A stretch of DNA of 64,000 bases from Cohnella zeiphila (GCF_014212055.1 NZ_JACJVO010000027.1:62001-126000), one strand, 5' to 3'. Shown: positions 27,177 to 36,231, numbered from the stretch's first letter. The notes: generated from the letters alone by a model not told the origin. Program-made: numbers and translations.

Positions 27177-27317
27177 GTTCGAAAAGGGATTTTTCTTCCG
27201 CCGCGGCTACAGTCCGCGAAATGTCCCAAATCGTTCATGGCCGCTTCCGCATCGAATGGGGTATGATGGAAACAAGCGATCATGCGACACGACAACCGAC
27301 CCATCAGCCTTTGGCTG

Positions 27318-27350
27318 ACGATAACGGTTGCGGCATACGATAACGGTTGC
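27318..27350 (+). repeat. Direct repeat ACGATAACGGTTGC x2
   Basis: Two identical 14-base copies (27318-27331 and 27337-27350), 19 bases apart start to start, lie immediately before the ribosome site of the DUF423 gene. The second copy ends 3 bases before GGAGGAGG. They could be an RNA or protein binding site in the leader, or a slippage duplication. Confidence 0.7.
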
Positions 27351-27367
27351 ATGGAGGAGGAAACACG

Positions 27368-27745
27368 GTGTTTAAAAATTACGTATCGATCGGCGCGATC
27401 ATCGCGCTGCTGGCGGTCGCCTTCGGGGCGTTCGGAGCCCATTCGCTTAAAGACCACCTTTCGGAGGATGACCTGTCCGTGTTCGAGACCGGCGTCCGCT
27501 ACCAGATGTACCACGGACTCGGCGTGCTTCTCGTCGCGCTGCTGTCCGACCGGCTCGGCAACGGCAAGCTCGTTCTGTGGTCCGCGAGGCTGCTCACGAT
27601 CGGCGTCGTGCTGTTCTCGGGAAGCCTGTACGCGCTGGCGATGACGGGAATCGACGCGTTCGGGCCGATTACGCCGATCGGGGGCGTTGCCTTCCTGGCC
27701 GGCTGGTTCTGCCTGGCGCTCTCCGTCCGCGGGGCAAAGCGATAG
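27368..27745 (+). CDS. DUF423 membrane protein (YwdK-like)
   Basis: 125 residues, four membrane helices. Family motifs are GAFGAHSLKDHL, YQMYHGLGVL and FSGSLYALAMTG ending in GGVAFLAGW. The start is GTG 27368, seven bases after GGAGGAGG. The function is unknown throughout the family. Confidence 0.88.
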   Translation: MFKNYVSIGAIIALLAVAFGAFGAHSLKDHLSEDDLSVFETGVRYQMYHGLGVLLVALLSDRLGNGKLVLWSARLLTIGVVLFSGSLYALAMTGIDAFGPITPIGGVAFLAGWFCLALSVRGAKR

Positions 27746-27886
27746 ACGCCGGGGCTTCGCCCTCCCGATTGCAGGCCGGCGAGTCCGCGACCGGAAATCT
27801 CTGTTCAGGCGGCAGGGCAATGTTTTATAATGAGAGCAGAGAACATTTGCCAAAGTCTACCGTCAGGGAGGAAGGACGTCGACAAA

Positions 27887-29581
27887 GTGAGCGGATGGTT
27901 CGACAAATCGTCAATCCAACTCGAACTGCTGAATTCGATCTACAACAGTCCGGTCACGATTGCCGTTCTTGACCATCATGGGTTGATTCGGGATTTGAAC
28001 CGGGATCCCTACGACATTTTCGGCTATCACGGCGAGGAGATGCTGGGAGGGCGATTCGCCGATTGGCTGGACGAAGACTCCTACGACGACGCCGTTCAGA
28101 CGTACCGGCGAACGATAGCCGGCGAGAAGTGCACGCAATCGATCCGCGTCGTGGGCAAGTCGGGGCAGACGGTCAATCTGAACGTGTTCACGGCTCCGCT
28201 CGTCAAGGACGAAGAGACCATCGGCGTGGTCATCTTCATGAACGACGTCAGCGACCATAAACGTTCGCTGGACCGAATCCACTACATGGCTTATTACGAC
28301 GATATGACGGGATTGCCGAATCGACGCCATTTCACTCAATGTCTTGAAGATCGGCTGGATCGAATAGGCGGGGACGACTGCCGGCTCGCCGTCTGCTATC
28401 TTGACGTGGATCGATTCAAGCTGGTGAACGCGTCGTTCGGGAGAGACGCCGGCGATATTTTACTGCTTCAGATCGCGGAACGGCTTACCCGGTTTTTCCA
28501 TGAGCCGGATTCGCTTGCCCGCATGGAAGGGGACGAGTTCGCGGGGATGCTGGCCGTTCGGGACATTCAGGACGCGGGCGATCGGCTGGAGGAACTGATC
28601 CGGCTGTTCGATAATCCGTTCGAGCTCGGCGGCGTTCCGCTCCATGTTTCGGTTAGCATCGGAGTCATGATCGGGGGAGGGACGGATGAAGACGCGTCGG
28701 CGCTGCTCAAGAAGGCCGATACCGCCCTGTACAGGGCGAAAGAGAACGGAAGGAACGACTATTCCTTCTATACGGACGATGTCGAACACGACGCCTTACA
28801 CAAGCTGACGCTGCAGCACGAGATGATGAACGCGCTGCAGAATCATGAATTTCTGCTGCATTACCAGCCTCAATACGATCTGGAAAGCGGGCGGATCGTC
28901 GGGCTGGAGGCGCTGGTCCGATGGAACCATCCGGTTCGGGGGCTTGTACCGCCCGGGGAATTCATCCCGGCCGCCGAAGAGAGCGGCATTATCGTTCCGT
29001 TGGGAGACTGGGTGCTTCAGGAAGCTTGCCGCCAGAACAAGGAATGGCAGGAGGCCGGAATGGCTCCGATTCCGGTCTCCGTCAATCTGTCGTTCCGTCA
29101 GTTCACGCAGCGGAATTTGATCGGCAAGATCGCTTCCGTCCTGAAGCAGACCAGCCTTGATCCGCAATATTTGGAGCTGGAAATTACGGAGAGCATCACG
29201 ATGGATCTGGATCGGGCCTCTCTCTTTCTAAAAGAAGTGCGGGAGCTGGGGGTCGGGATCAGCATCGACGATTTCGGCACCGGGTACAGCTCTTTCCATT
29301 ACTTGCGCCACTTCCCGATCGGCTGCCTGAAGATCGACCGCTCGTTCGTTCAGGATATCGTAGGCAATTCGAACAATGCGGCGATCGTCTCGGCGATCAT
29401 CGACATGGCGCATAATCTGCAAATGGACGTGATCGCCGAAGGCGTCGAGACGATCGAGCAGGTCAGCTTCTTGCGGAACCGGGGATGCGACGAAATGCAA
29501 GGCTATTACGGCAGCCCTCCGGTCCCCGGCCATCGGATCGCCGAACTGATGGCGGAGCCCGGAGAAGCGTCCGCGTTCTGA
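27887..29581 (+). CDS. PAS-GGDEF-EAL cyclic-di-GMP protein
   Basis: 564 residues. PAS domain about 10-120; GGDEF domain about 125-290 with the signature changed to EGDEF (MEGDEFAGML); EAL domain about 300-560 with an intact EALVRW, DDFGTGYSS and LKIDRSFV. The EAL residues for hydrolysis look complete, so it is probably a phosphodiesterase. The first Gly of GGDEF is Glu, so cyclase activity is doubtful and the domain may act as a GTP sensor. No membrane segment. GTG 27887 follows GGGAGGAAGG; an upstream in-frame ATG at 27830 overlaps a TATAAT box and is less likely. Confidence 0.88.
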   Translation: MSGWFDKSSIQLELLNSIYNSPVTIAVLDHHGLIRDLNRDPYDIFGYHGEEMLGGRFADWLDEDSYDDAVQTYRRTIAGEKCTQSIRVVGKSGQTVNLNVFTAPLVKDEETIGVVIFMNDVSDHKRSLDRIHYMAYYDDMTGLPNRRHFTQCLEDRLDRIGGDDCRLAVCYLDVDRFKLVNASFGRDAGDILLLQIAERLTRFFHEPDSLARMEGDEFAGMLAVRDIQDAGDRLEELIRLFDNPFELGGVPLHVSVSIGVMIGGGTDEDASALLKKADTALYRAKENGRNDYSFYTDDVEHDALHKLTLQHEMMNALQNHEFLLHYQPQYDLESGRIVGLEALVRWNHPVRGLVPPGEFIPAAEESGIIVPLGDWVLQEACRQNKEWQEAGMAPIPVSVNLSFRQFTQRNLIGKIASVLKQTSLDPQYLELEITESITMDLDRASLFLKEVRELGVGISIDDFGTGYSSFHYLRHFPIGCLKIDRSFVQDIVGNSNNAAIVSAIIDMAHNLQMDVIAEGVETIEQVSFLRNRGCDEMQGYYGSPPVPGHRIAELMAEPGEASAF

Positions 29582-29589
29582 CACGAAAA

Positions 29590-29636
29590 ACGCAGCAAAG
29601 CCGCAAGCTCTTCGGGAGCCTGCGGCTTTGCTGCGT
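29590..29636. terminator. Bidirectional terminator
   Basis: A 16-bp stem ACGCAGCAAAGCCGCA/TGCGGCTTTGCTGCGT with an inner short stem and TTCG loop. On the minus strand it is followed by TTTTT, serving the gene at 29679-30101; the plus-strand EAL gene also ends into it. Confidence 0.85.
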
Positions 29637-29678
29637 CCGGGGGAAGTCGCGGATCTCGGCCCCGGCCGGCCGTCGTTG

Positions 29679-30101
29679 CTATCCGTCGACGAAATCGTCC
29701 ACCTCGTTCAACCGGATGGAGTACACCCTCTTCTCGTCCACGTGGTAGAGAGTGAGCAGCTCTTTGTCCGGATCGTAATTGACGACCCGGCATGGCATGC
29801 TCATCTTGACTCCTTTGCCCCTGTTGACGTTCACCCGAATCAGCTTGTTCGAATTAATGTAGCCGCGGATTCGAGAATCCAAATCATCCGCAGGCGGAGG
29901 CTCGGGAAGCGGCGTCTGAGACAATTCCTGTTCGATTCTGGCTCCCAGCTGAATGCCGGATTGAATGCGAAAGTCGGCGAATTCTCCGGCGTTCAGCGCA
30001 TGCAGCAGCCGTTCCATCGCCACCCCGTTGGTGGGAGCATGGACGAGAATTTCGACCTGAAACAGGAAGGAATCGTCTTCGGAAGTTTTGTTCGTTTTCA
30101 T
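29679..30101 (-). CDS. Conserved hypothetical protein
   Basis: 140 residues, soluble, no signal peptide. The C-terminal half (MPCRVVNYDPDKELLTLYHV, then DEKRVYSIRLNEVDDF) looks like a small beta-barrel of the kind that reads out as an SH3- or PilZ-like fold, but I cannot place it. The N-terminal half is helical. GGAGG lies 12 bases before the ATG. It converges on the c-di-GMP gene. Confidence 0.65.
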   Translation of the reverse strand: MKTNKTSEDDSFLFQVEILVHAPTNGVAMERLLHALNAGEFADFRIQSGIQLGARIEQELSQTPLPEPPPADDLDSRIRGYINSNKLIRVNVNRGKGVKMSMPCRVVNYDPDKELLTLYHVDEKRVYSIRLNEVDDFVDG

Positions 30102-30377
30102 AGTCCGTTGATGCCTCCGTCAAACATGAGGTACGCCTGGACATACCTTGTCATCAATATAGCATGTTTCGGGCGAACGACATAGTTCTTTTTGGTCATT
30201 CGCCCGGCTTTTTGGCGGGACGAATGGTCCGGGTTCGCGCATAAAATGAGTCAAAGGAATCAGAAACAAGATGCTGCATCGCAGCCGCGAGTTCGATTTC
30301 TTTTCGATAGGAGGAGCCCGGTTCTTCCTATTCCCCCATCTGCAAAAAAGCCGTTCGCGGCTCGGGAGGTGGAACGT

Positions 30378-30698
30378 ATGATTCGACTTGTTCCCATCGA
30401 GATCGAAGGAGGAACGGCGCTCGGCGCGGAAGTGCTCCTGCCGGGAACGACGCTGCTGGCCGTCACGATCGGGGACGGCTACATCATGTGCGGCGCCCTG
30501 GACGTGCAATTGCTGAACGATCGGCTCAAAGACCGCCGGATTATCGCCGGCCGGGCGGTCGGCGTCCGAACGTTCGAGCAGCTGCTGGACGCCCCGCTGG
30601 AATCCGTCACCGATACGGCGCGCGAGCTCGGCATCGAGCCGGGGATGTCCGGCCGCCGCGCATTGGCCGCGATGGCCGCCGCCGCCCGATCCGGCTAA
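30378..30698 (+). CDS. yunC: DUF1805 protein (YunC-like)
   Basis: 106 residues matching the small YunC family: PIEIEGGTALGAEVLLPGTT, GYIMCGALDVQLLN, RIIAGRAVGVRTFEQLLDAPL and GIEPGMSGRRAL. The function is unknown. ATG 30378 follows GGGAGGTGG; the frame is open for 60 codons upstream without a better start. The 276-base gap to the divergent neighbour holds an imperfect hairpin (CATTCG/CGAATG, about 30198-30226) but no clear promoter. Confidence 0.88.
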   Translation: MIRLVPIEIEGGTALGAEVLLPGTTLLAVTIGDGYIMCGALDVQLLNDRLKDRRIIAGRAVGVRTFEQLLDAPLESVTDTARELGIEPGMSGRRALAAMAAAARSG

Positions 30699-30721
30699 GA
30701 AGCTTTTTTACGATTCCGGCC

Positions 30722-31798
30722 TTACTCGGCTTCGAACAAGCGGCGCAGGCCGGCTTCGTAAGGCGCCCGGACGATGCCCTTCTCCGTAATGATCGCGGTC
30801 ACCAGATGGTTCGGCGTGACGTCGAAGGCCGGATTGTAGACGGCCACTCCTTCCGGAGCGGTGCGGCGGCCGAACCCTCTGACGACCTCGTCCGGGTGCC
30901 GTTCCTCGATCGGGATGTCGGCGCCGCTCTTCGTCGACAGGTCGATCGTCGAGAGCGGACAAGCGACGTAGAACGGGATGTTATGGGCTTTGGCCAGCAC
31001 GGCGACGCCGTACGTGCCGATCTTGTTCGCTACGTCGCCGTTCGCGGCAACCCGGTCGGTGCCGACGATGACGGCCTGAATCCAGCCCTTGGACATGACG
31101 TGCGCCGCCATGTTATCGGTGATGAGCGTGACGTCCACGCCGGCCTGGTGAAGCTCGAAAGCGGTAAGCCGGGCGCCCTGAAGAACGGGACGCGTCTCGT
31201 CCGCGAACACCTTCAGCCGGATGCCTTGCTCCAAGGCCAGATAGAACGGCGCGAGGGCGGTGCCGTATTTGGAAGTGGCCAAGCCTCCCGCGTTGCAATG
31301 CGTCAGCACGCCCATTCCGTCGGCGAACAGCGTCAGGGCGTTCTCTCCGATCCGGCGGTTCGTCTCCTCGTCCTCGGCCTGAATCCGCTGCGCTTCCGCG
31401 AGCAGCTCGCGCAGCGCTTCGGCGGATACGGTCCCCGCGTCGGCTAGCGCCTGCGCTTTCGCCTTCATGCGGTCGAGCGCCCAGAACAAGTTGACCGCCG
31501 TCGGCCGCGAGGTGGCGAGATGCTCGGCGTGGCGCCGCACCTCGACCGCCATGCCGGCAGCGTCGCCGGCGTAGTTCCGGACGCCGAGCACGACGCCGTA
31601 GGCGGCCGCGATGCCGATGGCGGGAGCGCCGCGCACCTTCAGCTCGCGAATCGCTTCCCAGACGTCCTGGGGCGTCGTCAGCGTCAGATAGACGGTCTCT
31701 TCCGGCAGCAGCCGCTGGTCGAGCAGCTTGACCGCGCCGTCCGCCCACTGCACGGGCTGCAGTACATTGGCGGCGGCCGAAGTCGTATGTTCGTTCAT
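30722..31798 (-). CDS. mtnA: S-methyl-5-thioribose-1-phosphate isomerase
   Basis: 358 residues. Signatures are [30 protein letters not shown] (catalytic Cys), DNMAAHVM and [19 protein letters not shown] (catalytic Asp). It converts methylthioribose-1-phosphate to the ribulose isomer in methionine salvage. It lies 24 bases after mtnK on the same strand. The later salvage genes (mtnW, mtnX, mtnB, mtnD) are not in the window. Confidence 0.96.
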   Translation of the reverse strand: MNEHTTSAAANVLQPVQWADGAVKLLDQRLLPEETVYLTLTTPQDVWEAIRELKVRGAPAIGIAAAYGVVLGVRNYAGDAAGMAVEVRRHAEHLATSRPTAVNLFWALDRMKAKAQALADAGTVSAEALRELLAEAQRIQAEDEETNRRIGENALTLFADGMGVLTHCNAGGLATSKYGTALAPFYLALEQGIRLKVFADETRPVLQGARLTAFELHQAGVDVTLITDNMAAHVMSKGWIQAVIVGTDRVAANGDVANKIGTYGVAVLAKAHNIPFYVACPLSTIDLSTKSGADIPIEERHPDEVVRGFGRRTAPEGVAVYNPAFDVTPNHLVTAIITEKGIVRAPYEAGLRRLFEAE

Positions 31799-31822
31799 GG
31801 CGAAGACTCCTTTTTTCCTTAT

Positions 31823-33025
31823 TTAAAGTGCTCCTTCGGCGATGAGGATGACATCTTCGATCGATTCCGCTTGCCGGTTCCGCCGGATGAGGCCGGTGCC
31901 GATCGCCAGCGCCAGACGCTGCGCGCGCTCGCGGGCCGCGGCATCGGGGATCGTATCGAGATCGGCGACATGCGCCAGGCCGTAGACGCGGCGGACGGTC
32001 TTCGCTCCGGCGAATCCGATCGTGTCCCGCAGAAGGCGAAGCATATAGTCGTCCTGGTATCCCGCCGCCCGGGCGACCCGGTCGACGCCATGCTCGTCCC
32101 ACAGCCGGCGGAACTTGCCCTCGAACAGCGTCCACACGTCGCGGATCGTCGCCAGCAGCTCGCTGCGACGGTCCCGGCGGGAGACGTCGTCCGCGCTCCA
32201 ATGCTCCTGCCCCGCGAAATTCAGCAGCAGGTTGCCGATCACGGCGCCGACATCGAAGCCCATCGGGCCGAAATAGGCGAATTCGGGGTCGATCACCTTG
32301 GTCGATTCCGGCGTCACGAAGATGCTGCCGGTATGCAGATCCCCATGCAGCAGCGCTTGGGCGCGCGTCAGGAACTTCTCGCGAAGATGAGCCACTTCGA
32401 ACAGCAGCGCCTCGTCGCGCCAGATCGCTTCGGCCGCGTCGCGGATCGAGTCCTCGATATTGTTCGTTTCCGCGTCGTAATACGGATGGTCGAAGATCAG
32501 GTCCTCCGTAATTTTGCACAGATCCGGATTGATGTACGATTGGACGAGCCTTTTCTTATCCTGCTGGTTCATGCCCAGATCGGACGTGAAAAACAGCGTC
32601 CGCGCCAGAAACTCGGAGATATGCCCGGCGAACTTCGGATAATGGCCGCCTTCGATCAGGCCGCGGCGCATAATGACGTGATCGCTCAAGTCCTCCATGA
32701 CGGTGAGCGCCAGTTCATGATCGGCTTTGTAAACGCGCGGGGCCAGGCCCGGGGCCAGCTCTCCTTGCTTGATAAGCGCTTCGCTTTCAATCCGGGCGCG
32801 GTCAAGCGACAGCGGCCAAGACTCGCCGACGACCTTCGCGTACGGCAGAGCCTGTTTGACGATCAAGCTGCGGCCCGTCGCCGGCTGGGCGATGTGGAAG
32901 ACAAGATTCAGATTGCCGTCCCCGATCTCGCGAGAGACAAGCTCTTCGCCGGTGGGGAACACTTCCCGGATCGAGCGGGCGATCTCGATCGCTTCCGCTT
33001 CGCTGAGCGGGTGGTAGGAGCTCAT
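31823..33025 (-). CDS. mtnK: 5-methylthioribose kinase
   Basis: 400 residues, aminoglycoside-phosphotransferase-like kinase fold. Key motifs are LLHGDLHTGSIFVTPESTKV (catalytic loop) and IDPEFAYFGPMGFDVG (metal-binding Asp-Pro-Glu). It phosphorylates methylthioribose, the first committed step of methionine salvage. CGGAGG lies nine bases before ATG. A possible promoter TTTCAA-17-TATACT lies upstream. The leader is too short and lacks the conserved blocks of an S-box riboswitch, which often controls this operon in Bacillus. Confidence 0.95.
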   Translation of the reverse strand: MSSYHPLSEAEAIEIARSIREVFPTGEELVSREIGDGNLNLVFHIAQPATGRSLIVKQALPYAKVVGESWPLSLDRARIESEALIKQGELAPGLAPRVYKADHELALTVMEDLSDHVIMRRGLIEGGHYPKFAGHISEFLARTLFFTSDLGMNQQDKKRLVQSYINPDLCKITEDLIFDHPYYDAETNNIEDSIRDAAEAIWRDEALLFEVAHLREKFLTRAQALLHGDLHTGSIFVTPESTKVIDPEFAYFGPMGFDVGAVIGNLLLNFAGQEHWSADDVSRRDRRSELLATIRDVWTLFEGKFRRLWDEHGVDRVARAAGYQDDYMLRLLRDTIGFAGAKTVRRVYGLAHVADLDTIPDAAARERAQRLALAIGTGLIRRNRQAESIEDVILIAEGAL

Positions 33026-33188
33026 ATTTCGATTACCTCCGGTAGGATGAAATGAATGGGTTCGGCCTTGCTTGGCAGGTGTTGTCTTGGAACAGTATAT
33101 AGCAACCGGGCCGCCGTTGAAAGCCGTAGCCGGCTCTGCCGGACAACCAACCGCGGCGGCTTATTGGCGAGTCGGTGACATCATCCGC

Positions 33189-33854
33189 TCACCGGTTGTC
33201 GAACAGGATATCCGCGGTGAGCCGGATGTGCGCTTTAAAGATCTCGACGGCGCGATCGCTGTCGCGGCCAAGAACGGCATCCGTCAATGCCTTATGTTCG
33301 GCGCGGCCGTCGCGAACTTGCTGCTGCGGGGGGGAATAATGCCGATAAAATTCGCTCAAATCCCAGAGGCGCCTGCAAATATCCAGGAGAACCGGATTCG
33401 GACAAGCGGCGATCAGCTCGTAATGGAATTGACGGTGGATGCAGGACCACTCTTCGCGAACGGCAAGCTTTTGATTCGATTCCTTGAACTCGGGCGTTTG
33501 CGATAATTTGTGGTGAAGAGCGATGACGTTGGATTCCCACGTGAGATCCCCATGGGCGATGGACAGGCGCAACGCTTCGGATTCGTTGAGCGACCTCGCC
33601 TGTATGATGTTGTTCAATTCTTCTTCCGACGCCGTCTTCACGGAGAATCCGTAATTCGGGTTTTGCAGGACGAGGCCCTGGGTCGCCAACCGGGTCAACG
33701 CTTCGCGAACGACGGCAACCGAGACATCGAAGCCTTTGGCTAATTCCGAAACGGTTAACGGAGAGCCCGGTTCATATTGTCCGGCCAGAATGTCGGACCG
33801 CAGTTTCTTCGTAACGTTTTCGCTTAACGTGGACGAACCGTTTCTTTTGGCCAT
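33189..33854 (-). CDS. GntR-family regulator, FCD (FadR-like) subclass
   Basis: 221 residues. The N-terminal winged helix (ILAGQYEPGSPLTVSELAKG, then FDVSVAVVREALTRLATQGL) is followed by an all-helical FCD effector domain with metal-type histidines (IHRQFHYELIAACPNPVLLD, AEHKALTDAVLGRD). The start is taken at ATG 33854, 11 bases after AAGGA; an upstream ATG at 33875 has a poorer site. It diverges from a PEBP gene; the gap contains a paired AATCGATT motif that may be its operator. mtnKA follow downstream on the same strand after 163 bases. Confidence 0.88.
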   Translation of the reverse strand: MAKRNGSSTLSENVTKKLRSDILAGQYEPGSPLTVSELAKGFDVSVAVVREALTRLATQGLVLQNPNYGFSVKTASEEELNNIIQARSLNESEALRLSIAHGDLTWESNVIALHHKLSQTPEFKESNQKLAVREEWSCIHRQFHYELIAACPNPVLLDICRRLWDLSEFYRHYSPPQQQVRDGRAEHKALTDAVLGRDSDRAVEIFKAHIRLTADILFDNR

Positions 33855-33975
33855 GAAGACGGCACCATCCTTCATGCGCTTCGAGGTTATTAACGCTTAC
33901 ATAGTTTACACCAAAATCTATAAAAAACAAGATGAGAATTAAATAATATGCAGAACAAACGATTTATATTTACAA

Positions 33976-34002
33976 AATCGATTCTTATATATATAATCGA
34001 TT
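33976..34002. promoter_or_regulatory. Paired AATCGATT boxes, candidate operator
   Basis: Two identical 8-bp palindromes (33976-33983 and 33995-34002), 19 bases apart start to start, are separated by an AT-only-like spacer in the divergent region between the GntR-type gene and the PEBP gene. Spacing near two helical turns fits binding of a dimer pair. Confidence 0.5.
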
Positions 34003-34029
34003 CGAACTATGAAAAGGAGGTAATTTACA

Positions 34030-34557
34030 GTGAGCAACAACCCGTTCGCCAAATTGCCGGAAGTCGCCGTCTTTCAGGTCACGAGTCGCGACATCGCGGA
34101 GGGGCTTCCTCTACCGGCCCATCAATACTCTTCGGGAGTGGAGGGCGGCAAAGATCTTTCGCCCCATTTGAAATGGTCGGGCGCGCCCGAAGGGACGAAG
34201 AGTTTCGCCGTAACCGCGTATGACCCGGATGCCCCGACCGGATCGGGCTTATGGCACTGGGCCGTCATCGACATCCCTGCCGGCGTCACCGAACTGCCGA
34301 CCGGCGCAGGCGGCGAGCATGGGGATGGCTTGCCGCAAGGCGCCTTGCAACTGCCGAACGATTTGCGGCTCAAACAATTTATCGGGGCGGCGCCTCCGGC
34401 GGGACACGGTCCGCATCGGTATTATTTTGTCGTTCATGCGCTGGATGTCGAGAAGATCGGCGTCGATCCCGACGCCACGCCGGCTCTGCTAGGATTCACC
34501 ATGCTGGGCCATACGCTTGGTCGAGCCGTTCTCGCGGCAACGGGGGAAATCAAGTAA
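34030..34557 (+). CDS. YbhB/YbcL-type PEBP (Raf kinase inhibitor-like) protein
   Basis: 175 residues. Family features are GKDLSPHLKWSGAPEGTKSF, YDPDAPTGSGLWHWAVIDIP (ligand pocket Asp-Pro-Asp-x-Pro) and GPHRYYFVVHALD. It is a phosphatidylethanolamine-binding-protein fold of unknown bacterial role. The start is GTG 34030 behind AAAAGGAGG. A terminator follows. Confidence 0.92.
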   Translation: MSNNPFAKLPEVAVFQVTSRDIAEGLPLPAHQYSSGVEGGKDLSPHLKWSGAPEGTKSFAVTAYDPDAPTGSGLWHWAVIDIPAGVTELPTGAGGEHGDGLPQGALQLPNDLRLKQFIGAAPPAGHGPHRYYFVVHALDVEKIGVDPDATPALLGFTMLGHTLGRAVLAATGEIK

Positions 34558-34564
34558 CCTTAAA

Positions 34565-34607
34565 TGGCCGAGACTCCCGATTGTTAAGGAGGTCGGCCAA
34601 CTTTTTT
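34565..34607 (+). terminator. Rho-independent terminator
   Basis: Stem TGGCCGA..CTCC/GGAG..TCGGCCA with a bulge, then six T, directly after the PEBP stop. Confidence 0.82.
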
Positions 34608-34732
34608 ATTATTCCTTCATGACGGCACGGCAAGCAGGTCGCGATCGATTTGGCGGCGCGAGGAGCCGTTACGGCCTGCGGTTGCGGTTATGTTATAATG
34701 AAGCAATCAGGTTGTTAAGGAGAAATGCGCGA

Positions 34733-35308
34733 ATGACAGATCAACCGATTGCGCTCCGGGAGTGGGCGGTTGCGGTGCGGGCGCTGGGGGAAGGACGGCA
34801 GGCGATCGCGCTGCGCAAGGGAGGCATCTCCGAAGAGACGAAGGAGTTCCGCCTGGAAAGCCCGAGCTTCTATCTGTTTCCTTCCTTCGAGCATCAGCGG
34901 CCCGAGTTGGTGAAGCCCGAGTGGCGAGAGATCGTCGAAGCGACGCGCGAAGAGGCTGCTTTGCGGCCGGACGCGGTTCGGATCGAATATTTCGCGGAAG
35001 CGGCGGAAGACATCGAGGTGACGGATGCCGAGACGCTTGCCCGGTTGAGCGAATGCCATATTTGGACGGATAATTATGCGGAAGAGCGGCTGCATTGGAA
35101 AAAAACGAAGCCGCTCCACGTGCTGCTGCTGCGGGTTTACCGGCTCGGCGAGCCGATTGAGGTACCGATGCGCGAAAGCTACGGCGGCTGCAAGTCTTGG
35201 ATTCGGCTTGAAGAGGAGATTCCCGCCGGGGAACGGATTCCCGTCTTGTCCGACGCCGAATTCGCTGCCGCGGCGGACGCGGCAAGACGCGCGATCCGGG
35301 AATTTTGA
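34733..35308 (+). CDS. DUF1802 family protein
   Basis: 191 residues. Features are ALREWAVAVRALGEGRQAIA, LRKGGISEE, FYLFPSFEHQRPELVKPEWR and the C-terminal YGGCKSWIRLEEEI. The family is common in Paenibacillaceae and cyanobacteria and has no known function. ATG 34733 follows AAGGAG by ten bases. A TATAAT box lies at 34694-34699 but its -35 partner is poor. Confidence 0.85.
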   Translation: MTDQPIALREWAVAVRALGEGRQAIALRKGGISEETKEFRLESPSFYLFPSFEHQRPELVKPEWREIVEATREEAALRPDAVRIEYFAEAAEDIEVTDAETLARLSECHIWTDNYAEERLHWKKTKPLHVLLLRVYRLGEPIEVPMRESYGGCKSWIRLEEEIPAGERIPVLSDAEFAAAADAARRAIREF

Positions 35309-35386
35309 GCGCTTGGAGCATCGTTCGGGTTTGAAACGCGGAAAGTGTCGGTTTGCGTTTTTCAAGCCCTTTTCATAAAATGGAGG

Positions 35387-35415
35387 TTGAGAATCACTGA
35401 GAATCAAATTAAAAT
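35387..35415 (+). promoter_or_regulatory. suf operon promoter with tandem TGAGAATCA repeats
   Basis: TTGAGA, a 17-base spacer and TAAAAT form a good sigma-A promoter 37 bases before sufC. Two tandem copies of TGAGAATCA (35388-35396, 35398-35406) start exactly ten bases apart, covering the -35 box and spacer. The one-turn spacing puts both copies on the same helix face, as for a regulator bound over the promoter. The regulator is not known from this sequence. Confidence 0.65.
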
Positions 35416-35451
35416 AATTATAAATAAGAAAGAGAAGGTGGAGAAAAAATC

Positions 35452-36231
35452 ATGTCCAGCCTGTTCGAAATCCATGGTCTCAAGTCGGCCATTGAAGGTA
35501 AAGAAATTTTAAAAGGCTTTGATCTGACGATGCAAGCGGGCGAAGTCCACGCGATCATGGGGCCTAACGGCACCGGGAAGAGCACGCTCGCATCTTCCAT
35601 TATGGGCCACCCCAAATATGAAGTGACGGAAGGCAAAGTACTGCTCGAGGGAGAAGACGTGCTGGAGATGGGCGTCGACGAGCGCGCCCGCGCCGGCCTG
35701 TTCCTGGCGATGCAATATCCGAGCGAGATTACCGGCGTGACCAACGCCGACTTCCTGCGCAGCGCGATCAACGCCCGCCGCGGCGAAGGCAACGAGATCT
35801 CGCTGATCAAATTCGTCCGTCTGATGGAAGCGAAGATGAAGGAACTGGACATGAATCCCGAATTCATGCACCGCTACCTGAACGAAGGCTTCTCCGGCGG
35901 GGAGAAGAAGCGCAACGAGATTCTGCAGATGATGATGCTCGAGCCGAAGCTCGTCATTCTCGACGAGATCGATTCCGGCCTCGACATCGACGCTCTCAAG
36001 ATCGTGGCCGCCGGCGTCAACGCCATGCGCGAACCGGACCGCAGCTTCCTGATCATTACCCACTATCAACGTTTGTTGAACTATATCAAGCCCGATTACG
36101 TGCACGTCATGATGCAAGGCCGAATCGTCAAATCCGGCGGTCCGGAGCTGGCGGAGCGTCTGGAAGCGGAAGGCTACGATTGGGTCAAAGATGAGCTGGG
36201 CATCGTCGACGAGACGGTTGGCCAAGCTTAA
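35452..36231 (+). CDS. sufC: Fe-S assembly ATPase SufC
   Basis: 259 residues, ABC ATPase of the Suf scaffold. Walker [10 protein letters not shown], signature [11 protein letters not shown], Walker [13 protein letters not shown] and H-loop ITHY are intact. It binds SufB and SufD and drives conformational change during cluster assembly. It is first of five genes, preceded by the promoter at 35387-35415 and AGGTGGAG. Confidence 0.98.
   Translation: MSSLFEIHGLKSAIEGKEILKGFDLTMQAGEVHAIMGPNGTGKSTLASSIMGHPKYEVTEGKVLLEGEDVLEMGVDERARAGLFLAMQYPSEITGVTNADFLRSAINARRGEGNEISLIKFVRLMEAKMKELDMNPEFMHRYLNEGFSGGEKKRNEILQMMMLEPKLVILDEIDSGLDIDALKIVAAGVNAMREPDRSFLIITHYQRLLNYIKPDYVHVMMQGRIVKSGGPELAERLEAEGYDWVKDELGIVDETVGQA

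Noticed and set aside
30722-33025. Long plus-strand open frames opposite mtnA and mtnK
   Set aside because: They lack ribosome sites and family motifs and mirror the high third-position GC of the real minus-strand genes.
33026-33188. S-box (SAM) riboswitch upstream of mtnK
   Set aside because: The space is too short and none of the conserved S-box sequence blocks was found on the minus strand.
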